From the IMG/VR virus record IMGVR_UViG_3300028553_000121, positions 1 through 29,608 of that record: a DNA stretch of 29,608 nucleotides, one strand, 5' to 3'. The notes under the pieces are model-generated. The model made no database searches and was not told the origin of the DNA. It saw only the letters and a program-made list of their open reading frames with translations. Every line of letters begins with the position of its first letter. Positions within the stretch are counted from its first letter, which is position 1. Below, piece after piece: positions 1 through 6,222 of the stretch. Source of the DNA: a virus. Made by a program: the position numbers and the translations under genes.

Positions 1-471
1 ATTGATAAAAAAATAATATATTCAGAAATTTGTGGCGTGAATCGTAATATTTTTGTTGGAAACAATACGGAAGTTAAACAAGGGGATATTGTAGGACACT
101 GTGGGGGGAACAATGTCACATATCAGGTTAAAGACTCTAATAGAGATACTATAAAAATTGAACCTTTTTTTATTGGTAAAATTGAAAAAGAACCAGAAAA
201 AGAAGGATTAAAAAAAGAGAAAGAATCGGAAAAAGAAAAAGAAGGGTTAAAAAAAGAACCAAAAAAGGAAGATCCAAACAAAAATGTTGTGGATGACAAA
301 GATAAAAAGAAGTGGGATTTTAACAGAAAACTAGATGATATTCCAGATTTGTTTGGTTCATTATTATTAACTCCTTTAGATATTGTCAATAAAGCATTTA
401 CATTTAAAAAAAAGAAAAAAGAGGAAGAATTAAATGAAGAAATAAAAAGAATGAAACGATTATTAAAATAA
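1..471 (+). CDS. Partial protein, C-terminal part; Lys/Glu-rich tail
   Basis: The frame is open from the first base of the window (it reads IDKKIIYSEICGV before the first possible GTG start at 37), so the gene most likely runs in from the left. The visible start of the protein contains NNTEVKQGDIVGHCGG followed by a beta-rich stretch. This resembles the last strands of M23-type peptidase (LytM) domains, but the HxH metal motif expected there is not seen (the matching stretch reads VTYQVKD), so activity cannot be claimed. After that comes a low-complexity region of repeated EKEGLKKE-like segments and a basic C-terminus ending in KRMKRLLK. The gene ends just before a strong hairpin. It could be the end of a cell-wall or tail protein; function is unassigned. 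Confidence 0.7.
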   Translation: MDKKIIYSEICGVNRNIFVGNNTEVKQGDIVGHCGGNNVTYQVKDSNRDTIKIEPFFIGKIEKEPEKEGLKKEKESEKEKEGLKKEPKKEDPNKNVVDDKDKKKWDFNRKLDDIPDLFGSLLLTPLDIVNKAFTFKKKKKEEELNEEIKRMKRLLK

Positions 472-472
472 A

Positions 473-505
473 AAAATCCCCATTTCAATTAAGAGTGGGG
501 ATTTT
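473..505. terminator. Bidirectional terminator hairpin
   Basis: A 10-bp stem (AAAATCCCCA / TGGGGATTTT) with a 13-nt loop lies between two convergent genes. The T-run on one side and A-run on the other let it serve both the + gene ending at 471 and the - strand lipoprotein gene ending at 525. Confidence 0.8.
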
Positions 506-524
506 ACTTTTAACCTAAGTTCTA

Positions 525-707
525 TTATTTACCTTCAGGTTTTTTTACTTCAACTTTAGCAGAATCAACAGATGGAGTTGTTACTGTAGTTGTTTCAACT
601 TTAGTAGAGTCTTCAGTTGTTTTAGTTTCTTCTGTTTTAGTGGCAGTACCACAAGAAGTAAAAATAGTACCAAGTACCAATGCGATTCCAAAAATAGTGT
701 TTTTCAT
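525..707 (-). CDS. Small secreted lipoprotein
   Basis: This 60-residue protein has an N-terminal lipoprotein signal: MKN, a hydrophobic stretch (IFGIALVLGTIF), then the lipobox-like TSC at residues 17-19, so the mature protein would start at Cys19. The rest is a Thr/Glu/Lys/Val-rich low-complexity tail of about 40 residues without a recognisable domain. It would be anchored to a membrane after lipidation. It is transcribed against its neighbours and has its own upstream ATATTTAT-like element (complement of 751-758). Phage lipoproteins of this size can be superinfection-exclusion or outer-membrane spanin proteins, but nothing here decides between these. Confidence 0.75.
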   Translation of the reverse strand: MKNTIFGIALVLGTIFTSCGTATKTEETKTTEDSTKVETTTVTTPSVDSAKVEVKKPEGK

Positions 708-750
708 TTTTAAGATTTTTTTTTATTTAATTTTGATTATTAATCAACAA

Positions 751-758
751 ATAAATAC
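751..758 (-). promoter_or_regulatory. ATATTTAT-like upstream motif (GTATTTAT)
   Basis: On the - strand this reads GTATTTAT, about 43 nt upstream of the lipoprotein start codon. It is a one-base variant of the motif found before many genes in the window. Confidence 0.35.
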
Positions 759-829
759 GCAACTAGTCTAAATAAGTCAAATATATTTGAATTTTTTTTA
801 GTTAAAATTATACTTATAAATAAAAAGAT

Positions 830-1186
830 ATGAACTGGAAACACACCCTAATTATTGTTGCATCAATTTTACTTTTAGGTATTGTATTGGGATATATGAT
901 GAGATTAAATCATGTAGAAAACAATAAGAACCAAAAGATGATTATTGAACAAGAAAGAAAGACCATTGATTCATTGTTTAAGGAAATTAGTAGTATTAGA
1001 ACGGAGAGAAAAAATATGGAGCTCCAACTTAATGTATTGACAACTGATATTAAACGAAGTGAATCAAATTTGTCATACAAACTAAACCAATTAAAAATTC
1101 AAAACAATGTTAAGATTGATTCTATTCGTAATAGTTCTAATGATGAACTTCTCATTGAGTTACGCAAGAGATTTGGAACAAAATGA
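830..1186 (+). CDS. Membrane-anchored coiled-coil protein (candidate inner-membrane spanin)
   Basis: 118 residues. Residues about 6-24 form a single hydrophobic segment (TLIIVASILLLGIVLGYMM), followed by a long charged helical region with heptad-like spacing typical of a coiled coil, ending LRKRFGTK. This N-in, one-TM, coiled-coil layout is that of i-spanins (Rz-like). The next gene starts inside its 3' end in another frame, as in Rz/Rz1 pairs, which supports but does not prove a lysis role. No catalytic motif is seen. The ATG at 830 is preceded by an A-rich leader with no clear Shine-Dalgarno sequence. Confidence 0.7.
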   Translation: MNWKHTLIIVASILLLGIVLGYMMRLNHVENNKNQKMIIEQERKTIDSLFKEISSIRTERKNMELQLNVLTTDIKRSESNLSYKLNQLKIQNNVKIDSIRNSSNDELLIELRKRFGTK

Positions 1187-1595
1187 TACCATCCCCCCAA
1201 TGATAAATCTTGTTGTGATGAATGGGGATACCTTATTCACAATGAATAGGACAATGGTTGAAGAGATTACCATCCAGTACGATTCTTTGGTCAATACAAC
1301 CAAAAAACTAAATGATTGTATGGAAGTTGTTGATTCATTTCTTTTAATACAAGAGAAGTACCAAACAGCGATAAAACAATCATCAGAAATATCTGATATG
1401 CTGAAAAAGGAAAATAATTCCAAGGACAAGGTTATTAGTAGCTATGAGAATATTGATAAACTCCAAAAGGACATTATTGGTGATATGTCAAAGGAATTTA
1501 GAAAAGCTAGAAATAGGAATAGGTTATTGACCGGATTGGCAATTGGTGGTATTACATTTGGATTTACATCTTTTATGCTTTTACTATTAAAATAA
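1107..1595 (+). CDS. Exported coiled-coil protein with C-terminal membrane segment, nested start
   Basis: 162 residues, starting 80 nt inside the preceding gene in a different frame. The N-terminus is a clear signal peptide (MLRLILFVIVLMMNFSLSYA, likely cut before RD). A segment with VVMNGDTLFTMN follows, then a long coiled-coil region, and residues about 142-161 form a C-terminal hydrophobic helix after a basic patch (RKARNRNR). The signal peptide lies wholly in the overlap, so the start at 1107 is favoured over the internal ATG at 1200. A periplasmic protein tethered at its C-terminus would suit a spanin-like job together with the gene before it. It has no lipobox Cys, so it is not a classical o-spanin. 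Function is inferred from arrangement only. Confidence 0.7.
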   Translation: MLRLILFVIVLMMNFSLSYARDLEQNDTIPPMINLVVMNGDTLFTMNRTMVEEITIQYDSLVNTTKKLNDCMEVVDSFLLIQEKYQTAIKQSSEISDMLKKENNSKDKVISSYENIDKLQKDIIGDMSKEFRKARNRNRLLTGLAIGGITFGFTSFMLLLLK

Positions 1596-1605
1596 GTTGT
1601 TTATT

Positions 1606-1631
1606 ATTTTTATGTCTTCGGACATAAAAAT
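1606..1631 (+). terminator. Hairpin with TTCG tetraloop
   Basis: A perfect 11-bp stem (ATTTTTATGTC / GACATAAAAAT) is closed by a stable TTCG tetraloop, just after the stop codon at 1595 and 18 nt before the next start. There is no long T-run behind it, so it may be a weak terminator or an mRNA-stabilising hairpin. Confidence 0.6.
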
Positions 1632-1648
1632 TTAAATAATTTATTATT

Positions 1649-2083
1649 ATGGCAATTACTTATTTTGCTTTAGGTATGCTCACGATGGTTGCTCTAACTT
1701 TTATTGGAGTTATTGTTTGGGGTCTGTTTAGAGTCAGTAAAATCCAACGTCAAATTGTTGACATAAAACAAAACTACAGATTTGAGTTTGACAATGTTCA
1801 ACGACAATTTGAGGGCATTTATCGCAGTTTTGATGACACCAGAAATGATTACAGACGTGAATTTGAATCCGTATTTCGTAGGTTTGAAACAATTGAAGAA
1901 AATTCAAGGTTAAACACCAATGAACTTGTTAGAACAATGGATGAAAGGTTCAATAAAATGGAACAATACGAAATCAAAAGATTTGATGAACTATTGAGGA
2001 TTATTAATGATAGGTATGACGATTCAATTAGATATACAGACAAACGAATTGATAAGTCACTAAATCAAAAAGAAGTGTTATAA
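1649..2083 (+). CDS. Membrane-anchored coiled-coil protein
   Basis: 144 residues. One N-terminal transmembrane segment (about residues 4-27, YFALGMLTMVALTFIGVIVW) is followed by a fully helical, highly charged region with repeated aromatic/charged units such as FDNVQRQFEGIYRSFDD and FESVFRRFETIEEN, spaced like a coiled coil. It follows the spanin-like pair on the same strand and ends before a strong terminator, so it may belong to the same unit. No family is recognised; an envelope-associated phage protein is the safest description. Confidence 0.7.
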   Translation: MAITYFALGMLTMVALTFIGVIVWGLFRVSKIQRQIVDIKQNYRFEFDNVQRQFEGIYRSFDDTRNDYRREFESVFRRFETIEENSRLNTNELVRTMDERFNKMEQYEIKRFDELLRIINDRYDDSIRYTDKRIDKSLNQKEVL

Positions 2084-2084
2084 C

Positions 2085-2115
2085 AAAAAACCCCTCCGAT
2101 AAAGAGGGGTTTTTT
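2085..2115 (+). terminator. Rho-independent terminator
   Basis: The stem CCCCTC / GAGGGG is extended by A6/T6 pairing, with a 7-nt loop and a T-rich tail, directly after the stop codon at 2083. Confidence 0.85.
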
Positions 2116-2125
2116 ATTTTATGTA

Positions 2126-2133
2126 ATATTTAT
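2126..2133 (+). promoter_or_regulatory. ATATTTAT upstream motif
   Basis: Exact ATATTTAT 28 nt before the ATG at 2162, directly after a terminator, so a new transcript probably starts here. Confidence 0.45.
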
Positions 2134-2161
2134 TATGTAAATAAATAATCAAAAAAAAACA

Positions 2162-2242
2162 ATGAAGAAGATAGTAAGATTAACAGAAAGAGATTTAACT
2201 CGTTTAGTGAAAAGAGTTATAATAGAGAATGACGAAGAATGA
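2162..2242 (+). CDS. 26-residue leader with shared MKKIV-LTE-DL motif, cut off by TGA
   Basis: ATG at 2162 opens a frame reading MKKIVRLTERDLTRLVKR, then VIIENDEE, then TGA at 2240-2242. The same N-terminal pattern opens the 175-residue protein at 6223 (MKKIVYLTESDLYRISKR). The frame continues without another stop to 2710 in exactly the same register, so this looks like the N-terminus of the next gene separated by a single TGA. It could be a nonsense mutation of TGG, a site of readthrough, or a short coupled leader peptide. Confidence 0.6.
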   Translation: MKKIVRLTERDLTRLVKRVIIENDEE

Positions 2243-2710
2243 GTGGGATTTGAAATATATGATGATTATGATAAAAAGATAGAAAGTTTAGTTGGTGTTG
2301 AAGTTGAGGTTAGTGATGACAAAGGATATCCTGAAAAATGGGGTGGACCAAAAGGTGGTATTAATAAAGGTGATAGAGGTACAATAATTGCTATTGATAA
2401 GGTGTCAGATAGTTCCGGACGTTGTGGCGTTGCGGATGTGTTAGTTAAATTTGGAGATAAAGGAGAATATTGTTATAATCATAGAAATTTAAAAATTAAT
2501 GCTAATTCTTTAAAAACAATTCTAAATAAACACAAAGAAACTAACATAACAAATCAACAAGTGTTTGAAAAATATCTGGAAGACCTTTTGTTTCGTATTG
2601 GGAATAAATTTAGAAATCCAAAATTAATTGAGAATCAATTATTTGAAAAACTAAATCAAACTATTACCAATTATGAAAATGAAATAAAGAAACAAATTGG
2701 GTTTTTCTAA
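2243..2710 (+). CDS. Unknown protein downstream of in-frame TGA (possible pseudogene or readthrough product)
   Basis: 155 residues if translation starts at the GTG immediately following the TGA (2240-2242). The protein begins VGFEIYDDYDKKIESLVG, with a beta-rich N-terminal half including a Gly-rich stretch (KWGGPKGGINKGDRGT) and HxxNLK, then a helical C-terminal half. The first part, with GDRGTIIAIDKV, looks like a small SH3-like barrel, but I do not recognise the family. No good ribosome-binding site of its own is seen before the GTG. It may be made by reinitiation, by readthrough from 2162, or not at all. Confidence 0.55.
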   Translation: MGFEIYDDYDKKIESLVGVEVEVSDDKGYPEKWGGPKGGINKGDRGTIIAIDKVSDSSGRCGVADVLVKFGDKGEYCYNHRNLKINANSLKTILNKHKETNITNQQVFEKYLEDLLFRIGNKFRNPKLIENQLFEKLNQTITNYENEIKKQIGFF

Positions 2711-2714
2711 ATAA

Positions 2715-2746
2715 TAAAACCCCATCTTAATAGGTGGGGTTTATTT
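2715..2746. terminator. Bidirectional terminator hairpin
   Basis: Stem AAACCCCA / TGGGGTTT with a 10-nt loop lies between the convergent genes ending at 2710 (+) and 2745 (-). Confidence 0.8.
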
Positions 2747-3416
2747 ATTTATTGATAATTCTGCCTTTTACCCACCCTTCGTTTAAAAAAGTAGATAAAC
2801 CGTCTTTTTTAATTTTTTTATTTTGATTATCTTTTGTAATCCAAATTGTACCAAATTGTGAATTTGTTTCACCTAAACCTACATTTTTTTTTATCATAGA
2901 CATTTTCTTTTTTGACTCCTCTGAGTGTTTTTTGCCTGTCCAATCATAAGTGAAGTTTTTTAATTTCCCCTCAAGATGTCTTTTTTTTCCTGATTTGGAC
3001 ATTGTTTCTGAATGTTTTTTACGGAATTCTTCATCATTCTTTAATTTTTCTATGAAAATCTTTTTTCCAAGTTCAGAACCTTTACGTTGGAAATTTAAAA
3101 AATGTTTTTCATCAATGAACCCACCTGACTCACCTCCAACTACCAAATTCATACACAAATTATCTAATAATAATTCTTTATTAACTATTTCTTTTTCTTT
3201 TTCCAATAAAATTTTTCTGCTTGAAAAAAATTCTAAAATTTCTTTAGTGTGGTTTTCTTGGCCGTGATAGTTTATGGAATTCCATAATCTTTTACCACTT
3301 CCAAAATAACGATCGTTTAAATTATCAGTAGAATGTATACCAATATAAAATCTATGGGTTTTTTTACAAGTTATTTTATAAAGATAGTGGTATTTTCTAT
3401 TTTCTGCTCTCATCAT
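2745..3416 (-). CDS. GIY-YIG homing endonuclease (free-standing)
   Basis: About 224 residues from the tandem ATGs at 3416/3413. The N-terminal GIY-YIG nuclease domain shows YLYKITCKKTHRFYIGIHST, where the YKI and YIG halves carry the two family motifs. It continues with DRYFGSGKRLWNSI and a Glu-rich helix (LLEKEKEIVN) supplying the usual catalytic Glu region, then NLVVGGESGGF. The C-terminal part has a NUMOD3-like DNA-binding repeat (TGKKHSEESKKKMS). These enzymes cut DNA at intron- or gene-free sites and spread their own gene. A longer frame reaches 3500 but enters the tmRNA 3' end, so that extension is rejected. An ATATTTAT motif at 3432-3439 precedes the chosen start. Confidence 0.88.
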   Translation of the reverse strand: MMRAENRKYHYLYKITCKKTHRFYIGIHSTDNLNDRYFGSGKRLWNSINYHGQENHTKEILEFFSSRKILLEKEKEIVNKELLLDNLCMNLVVGGESGGFIDEKHFLNFQRKGSELGKKIFIEKLKNDEEFRKKHSETMSKSGKKRHLEGKLKNFTYDWTGKKHSEESKKKMSMIKKNVGLGETNSQFGTIWITKDNQNKKIKKDGLSTFLNEGWVKGRIINK

Positions 3417-3431
3417 ATATTCTTTTATTAT

Positions 3432-3439
3432 ATAAATAT
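3432..3439 (-). promoter_or_regulatory. ATATTTAT upstream motif
   Basis: On the - strand it reads ATATTTAT followed by ATAATAAAA, 15 nt before the GIY-YIG start codon at 3416. Confidence 0.45.
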
Positions 3440-3464
3440 ATGATAAGAACAAAAACTTCCGATG

Positions 3465-3843
3465 TGGAGATACGGGGAATCGAACCCCGGTGTCGCCCAT
3501 CTTAACTATTAAGGACTACATGTTTAGGACAACATTATTCGCAATGTTCCGAACTACTTGATTTTTATATCCCCCAAAATCAACAAAATCGGCCAATTCA
3601 TTTTTAGGGATGAGAATTAGTTAGACAACCCTATAGTACTCCTGTTCCTGAGTGAATGTACCCCGACTCGAAAGTAATGACCTATTAACTAGGCTACTAC
3701 CGTTTCTTCTGAACGGATTAAACCGACAGCAGAAAGTTTGTCAAAGATGTTGCCATCTGTGTTTTAAACCAGTTTAACAGACTTAGTTCAGGTCTGACAT
3801 GCCCCTAATAACCAACAATGTCGATCGATGCCAATTTATCCCC
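3465..3843 (-). ncRNA. ssrA: tmRNA (transfer-messenger RNA)
   Basis: The - strand transcript begins GGGGATA and its 3' end reads TATCTCC plus discriminator A. These form a 7-bp acceptor stem with a G-U pair at position 3, the alanyl-tRNA identity signal. The T arm is perfect (CGGGG-TTCGATT-CCCCG). The 5' domain has the conserved-looking AGGGGCATGTCAGACC (compare AAGGUGCAUGCCGAGG in E. coli). Inside, GCA at 3753 opens a short frame ATSLTNFLLSV ending TAA at 3718-3720. The TAA sits in the loop of a stem made by CTTTCTG..CGG and CCG..CAGAAG, as in helix 5 of known tmRNAs. The last six tag residues align with NYALAA (N-F-L-L-S-V). The genome shows CAT rather than CCA after the discriminator, so CCA would be added after transcription. 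It rescues stalled ribosomes and tags the released peptide. Confidence 0.92.
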
Positions 3844-3869
3844 ATATTTTCAAATAACTATACTCAAGT

Positions 3870-3877
3870 ATAAATAT
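3870..3877 (-). promoter_or_regulatory. ATATTTAT motif upstream of tmRNA
   Basis: On the - strand ATATTTAT ends 26 nt before the first base of the tmRNA. A TTATTTG element, similar to the TTTG part of Bacteroidota -7 boxes, lies 8-14 nt before it. The flanking TATACTCAAGTATA (3859-3872) is a short inverted repeat. Confidence 0.4.
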
Positions 3878-3904
3878 AATTATTGACAAAACCAATATTG
3901 GAAA

Positions 3905-3912
3905 GTATTTAT
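3905..3912 (+). promoter_or_regulatory. ATATTTAT-like upstream motif (GTATTTAT)
   Basis: GTATTTATAAAG lies 14 nt before the ATG at 3927, in the divergent gap between the tmRNA and this gene. Confidence 0.35.
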
Positions 3913-3926
3913 AAAGAAAAATTTTT

Positions 3927-5369
3927 ATGACGCCAAAGAAACTGCGTAGGATATATGAACAGGATGATGATGAAAATAAATCACCTAAAGAAATTGCGGA
4001 CGAAGGTATTGAGATATTATTTGAAGATGACTCGGTATTGTTATTACAAATATTTAAAAGGGTTTCTATGGAATATTATGCCCCACAAGAAATCAGTAGA
4101 CAATATCAACATAATGACAAAAAAAATTATCTTGTTTTATCAAAAGGTGATAAGTTAGGTTTTTGGTTACAAGAACCAAGGTATGGCGCTTTTTATATTG
4201 AGGGATTTGATGGTAAAACTTATTTGTTTGATAAGGTTATTAATGAATATCCCCAAATAGCTAAAGAAATTATTGAGTTAACTGGAAGTGATAATACCAC
4301 ATATGGAATGTTAATGATGATAAAATTTGGGAAAAAATATGATAGATATGATTTAAGAAATCTTACTGATAAGTTTTTATGGGATATTGAATATAATGAG
4401 AAAAACCCAAGCAAAAGTATGGTTGTTCTTAATTTTACTCACGATGAGTATTTCAACACATTTAGATTTGAAAATGATGAAGACCGAAATTATCTAGATA
4501 TGGCATTAGGTGAAAGTTCTTATTATGATGGTATGTTTTTTAGCGAAGATCCTTATGAATGGAATGAAGGTTATATTATGATGGGTTTTAACGACACTAA
4601 TATGGAATTGGTTAAAAAAATATTAAAATACACACATCCAGATTTATTAAGAAAAAATCAAGACTCAAATGAATTCTATGAGGAAGCTTCAAACTTTTTA
4701 TATAAAACATTTTATTATCCAATTGATAGTATTATTACAAATTATTTTGAACTCAAAAATGAAGGTGTAATAGAATCACTTAAAAAAGAAATTGTTGAAG
4801 ATTTTACGGACATCTTCCAAAGATATGGAATATACAGGGAAGATGAAACCCCATTTAATAACTATCTTACCTCAGTCAATATTCTATTATCTTTATATGA
4901 TAGAGTTGAGGATAAAACAATCCCATTAGTTAGTACAAGTAAAGAAGATAAAACAGTTTTTAGGAAACTTGGAAAAACTTTTGGAGAATTTGGAAATTAT
5001 TATGAAAGAATTTATGCTACCGACAATATGGATTACAATAAATTTAAAGAATATGCTAAAGATAAGTTGGAAGAAATTCTAGAAGAGATTGAAGAAAATC
5101 CTGAAAAATATATTAACAATATTGGTAAAATTTATGATGAGTTGAGCAAATTAGGATATGACCTTAATAATGATTATCCCCTACCAACAGACAACTCAAA
5201 ATCATTCAAAATTATAGATATTGATAAAGATACACTACGAATTACCTTATCTCATTTTGATAAAGGTACTACTGAAAAAAGGTCATATAGCATTGATGAA
5301 TTTAAAAATTATATCTCAAGTGGAGAACTTTTTGAACGATTAGTTAGGAAATTAAAAAAACTTTTGTAA
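3927..5369 (+). CDS. Unknown 480-residue acidic protein
   Basis: A large cytoplasmic-looking protein with no signal peptide or membrane segment. It starts MTPKKLRRIYEQDDDENK and is rich in Asp, Glu, Tyr and Asn. Residues about 60-240 look mixed alpha/beta with several aromatic-rich motifs (YGAFYIEGFDGKTYLF, SSYYDGMFFSEDPYEWNEGY). The middle is helical (EEILEEIEENPEKY), and the end forms a small beta-rich segment (FKIIDIDKDTLRITLSHF) with a basic tail RKLKKLL. I do not recognise the family. It is followed after 9 nt by the peptidase gene and is probably co-transcribed with it. Confidence 0.75.
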   Translation: MTPKKLRRIYEQDDDENKSPKEIADEGIEILFEDDSVLLLQIFKRVSMEYYAPQEISRQYQHNDKKNYLVLSKGDKLGFWLQEPRYGAFYIEGFDGKTYLFDKVINEYPQIAKEIIELTGSDNTTYGMLMMIKFGKKYDRYDLRNLTDKFLWDIEYNEKNPSKSMVVLNFTHDEYFNTFRFENDEDRNYLDMALGESSYYDGMFFSEDPYEWNEGYIMMGFNDTNMELVKKILKYTHPDLLRKNQDSNEFYEEASNFLYKTFYYPIDSIITNYFELKNEGVIESLKKEIVEDFTDIFQRYGIYREDETPFNNYLTSVNILLSLYDRVEDKTIPLVSTSKEDKTVFRKLGKTFGEFGNYYERIYATDNMDYNKFKEYAKDKLEEILEEIEENPEKYINNIGKIYDELSKLGYDLNNDYPLPTDNSKSFKIIDIDKDTLRITLSHFDKGTTEKRSYSIDEFKNYISSGELFERLVRKLKKLL

Positions 5370-5378
5370 TTTTGTAAT

Positions 5379-6197
5379 ATGAAACAAGATTACGAATTAC
5401 TAAAAAAGGTTTTGTCTGTACCTACCAAAACATACAAGGAGGATTTAATGATTGAATTTTTAACCAAGTGGTTGGTTGAAAATGACATCCCCCATTTTGT
5501 TGATGATATGGGAAATATCTATGCAACAAAACAAATAGGTGAAGTTGAATATTTCCCTTGTGTTGTCGCACATACGGACACGGTACACGAATTGGATACA
5601 ATCAATATTAAAGAGATGATGTTACCCAATGACCAAAATGAAATGAAATTGGCTTATAAGGCGTTTAATGATTCAAACCAACCAACTGGTATTGGTGGGG
5701 ATGATAAATGTGGGGTATATATTTGTTTGGAGATGTTGAGACTTCTTCCCAATGTCAAGGTTGCGTTATTTGTATCTGAGGAAACTGGTTGTCACGGATC
5801 AAAAAATGCCGATAAGAATTTCTTTTCCAATGTTGGTTATGTTATTCAATGTGATGCCCCAGGTAACTGGATGGTTAGTGAATATTGTATGGGTACAAAA
5901 TTATTTGATAAGGAATCTGAATTCTTTAAAAAATGTGACAAGGTATTAACAGAGGGATTTAACAACAGAAACAAATATCAATCCCACCCTTATACGGATG
6001 TATATGCGTTAAAGAATAAATTTGATTTTGCTTGTATCAACTTTGCTGTTGGTTATTATAACTATCACACCAAACATGAGTATGTTATTGTTGAGGATGT
6101 TTATAACACATTGGAAATTGTAAAGAATATGATTAGTGATTTGGGTTATAAGAAACACGAACAAAAAAATGATGAAAAAAGGAAAATCATTTTTTGA
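5379..6197 (+). CDS. M20-type zinc aminopeptidase / di-tripeptidase-like
   Basis: 272 residues with the metal-binding pattern of M20 (PepT/PepD-like) peptidases in order: AHTDTV (His and Asp, about residues 65-70), GGDDKCG (bridging Asp), SEETGCHGS (catalytic Glu plus metal Glu), QCDAP (metal Asp) and a terminal YHTKHEYV (metal His). It is shorter than full M20 enzymes (about 400 residues): the lid/dimerisation domain seems reduced to the short segment between CDAP and the C-terminal half. It probably trims small peptides in the cytoplasm. Its place near a tmRNA and a Clp ATPase makes peptide recycling plausible, but that is inference. Confidence 0.82.
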   Translation: MKQDYELLKKVLSVPTKTYKEDLMIEFLTKWLVENDIPHFVDDMGNIYATKQIGEVEYFPCVVAHTDTVHELDTINIKEMMLPNDQNEMKLAYKAFNDSNQPTGIGGDDKCGVYICLEMLRLLPNVKVALFVSEETGCHGSKNADKNFFSNVGYVIQCDAPGNWMVSEYCMGTKLFDKESEFFKKCDKVLTEGFNNRNKYQSHPYTDVYALKNKFDFACINFAVGYYNYHTKHEYVIVEDVYNTLEIVKNMISDLGYKKHEQKNDEKRKIIF

Positions 6198-6199
6198 TG

Positions 6200-6207
6200 A
6201 TATTTAT
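6200..6207 (+). promoter_or_regulatory. ATATTTAT upstream motif
   Basis: ATATTTATTATTAAAA lies 15 nt before the ATG at 6223, overlapping nothing but the very end of the peptidase gene region. Confidence 0.45.
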
Positions 6208-6222
6208 TATTAAAATTCAAAA

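Noticed and set aside
1-471. Active M23 peptidase at the left edge
   Set aside because: Only a weak similarity to the last part of the fold is visible, and the HxH metal motif is absent, so no enzyme is claimed.
2240-2242. Reassignment of TGA to tryptophan
   Set aside because: Several other genes (ending at 6197, 10532, 11293, 12526, 20074) use TGA as their natural stop, and no recoded TGA is needed inside the large conserved genes.
3417-3500. N-terminal extension of the GIY-YIG protein up to 3500
   Set aside because: The extra codons overlap the conserved T arm and 3' end of the tmRNA, and the GIY-YIG domain begins only after the tandem ATGs at 3416/3413.
3692-3754. Alternative tmRNA tag frame from GGC (3754), starting GNIFDKLSAVG and ending TVVA before TAG
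   Set aside because: Its stop does not fall in the helix-5 loop and its length (21 residues) is atypical; the GCA frame gives an 11-residue tag with TAA in the loop. It is not fully excluded, since VVA would also suit a Clp-recognised end.
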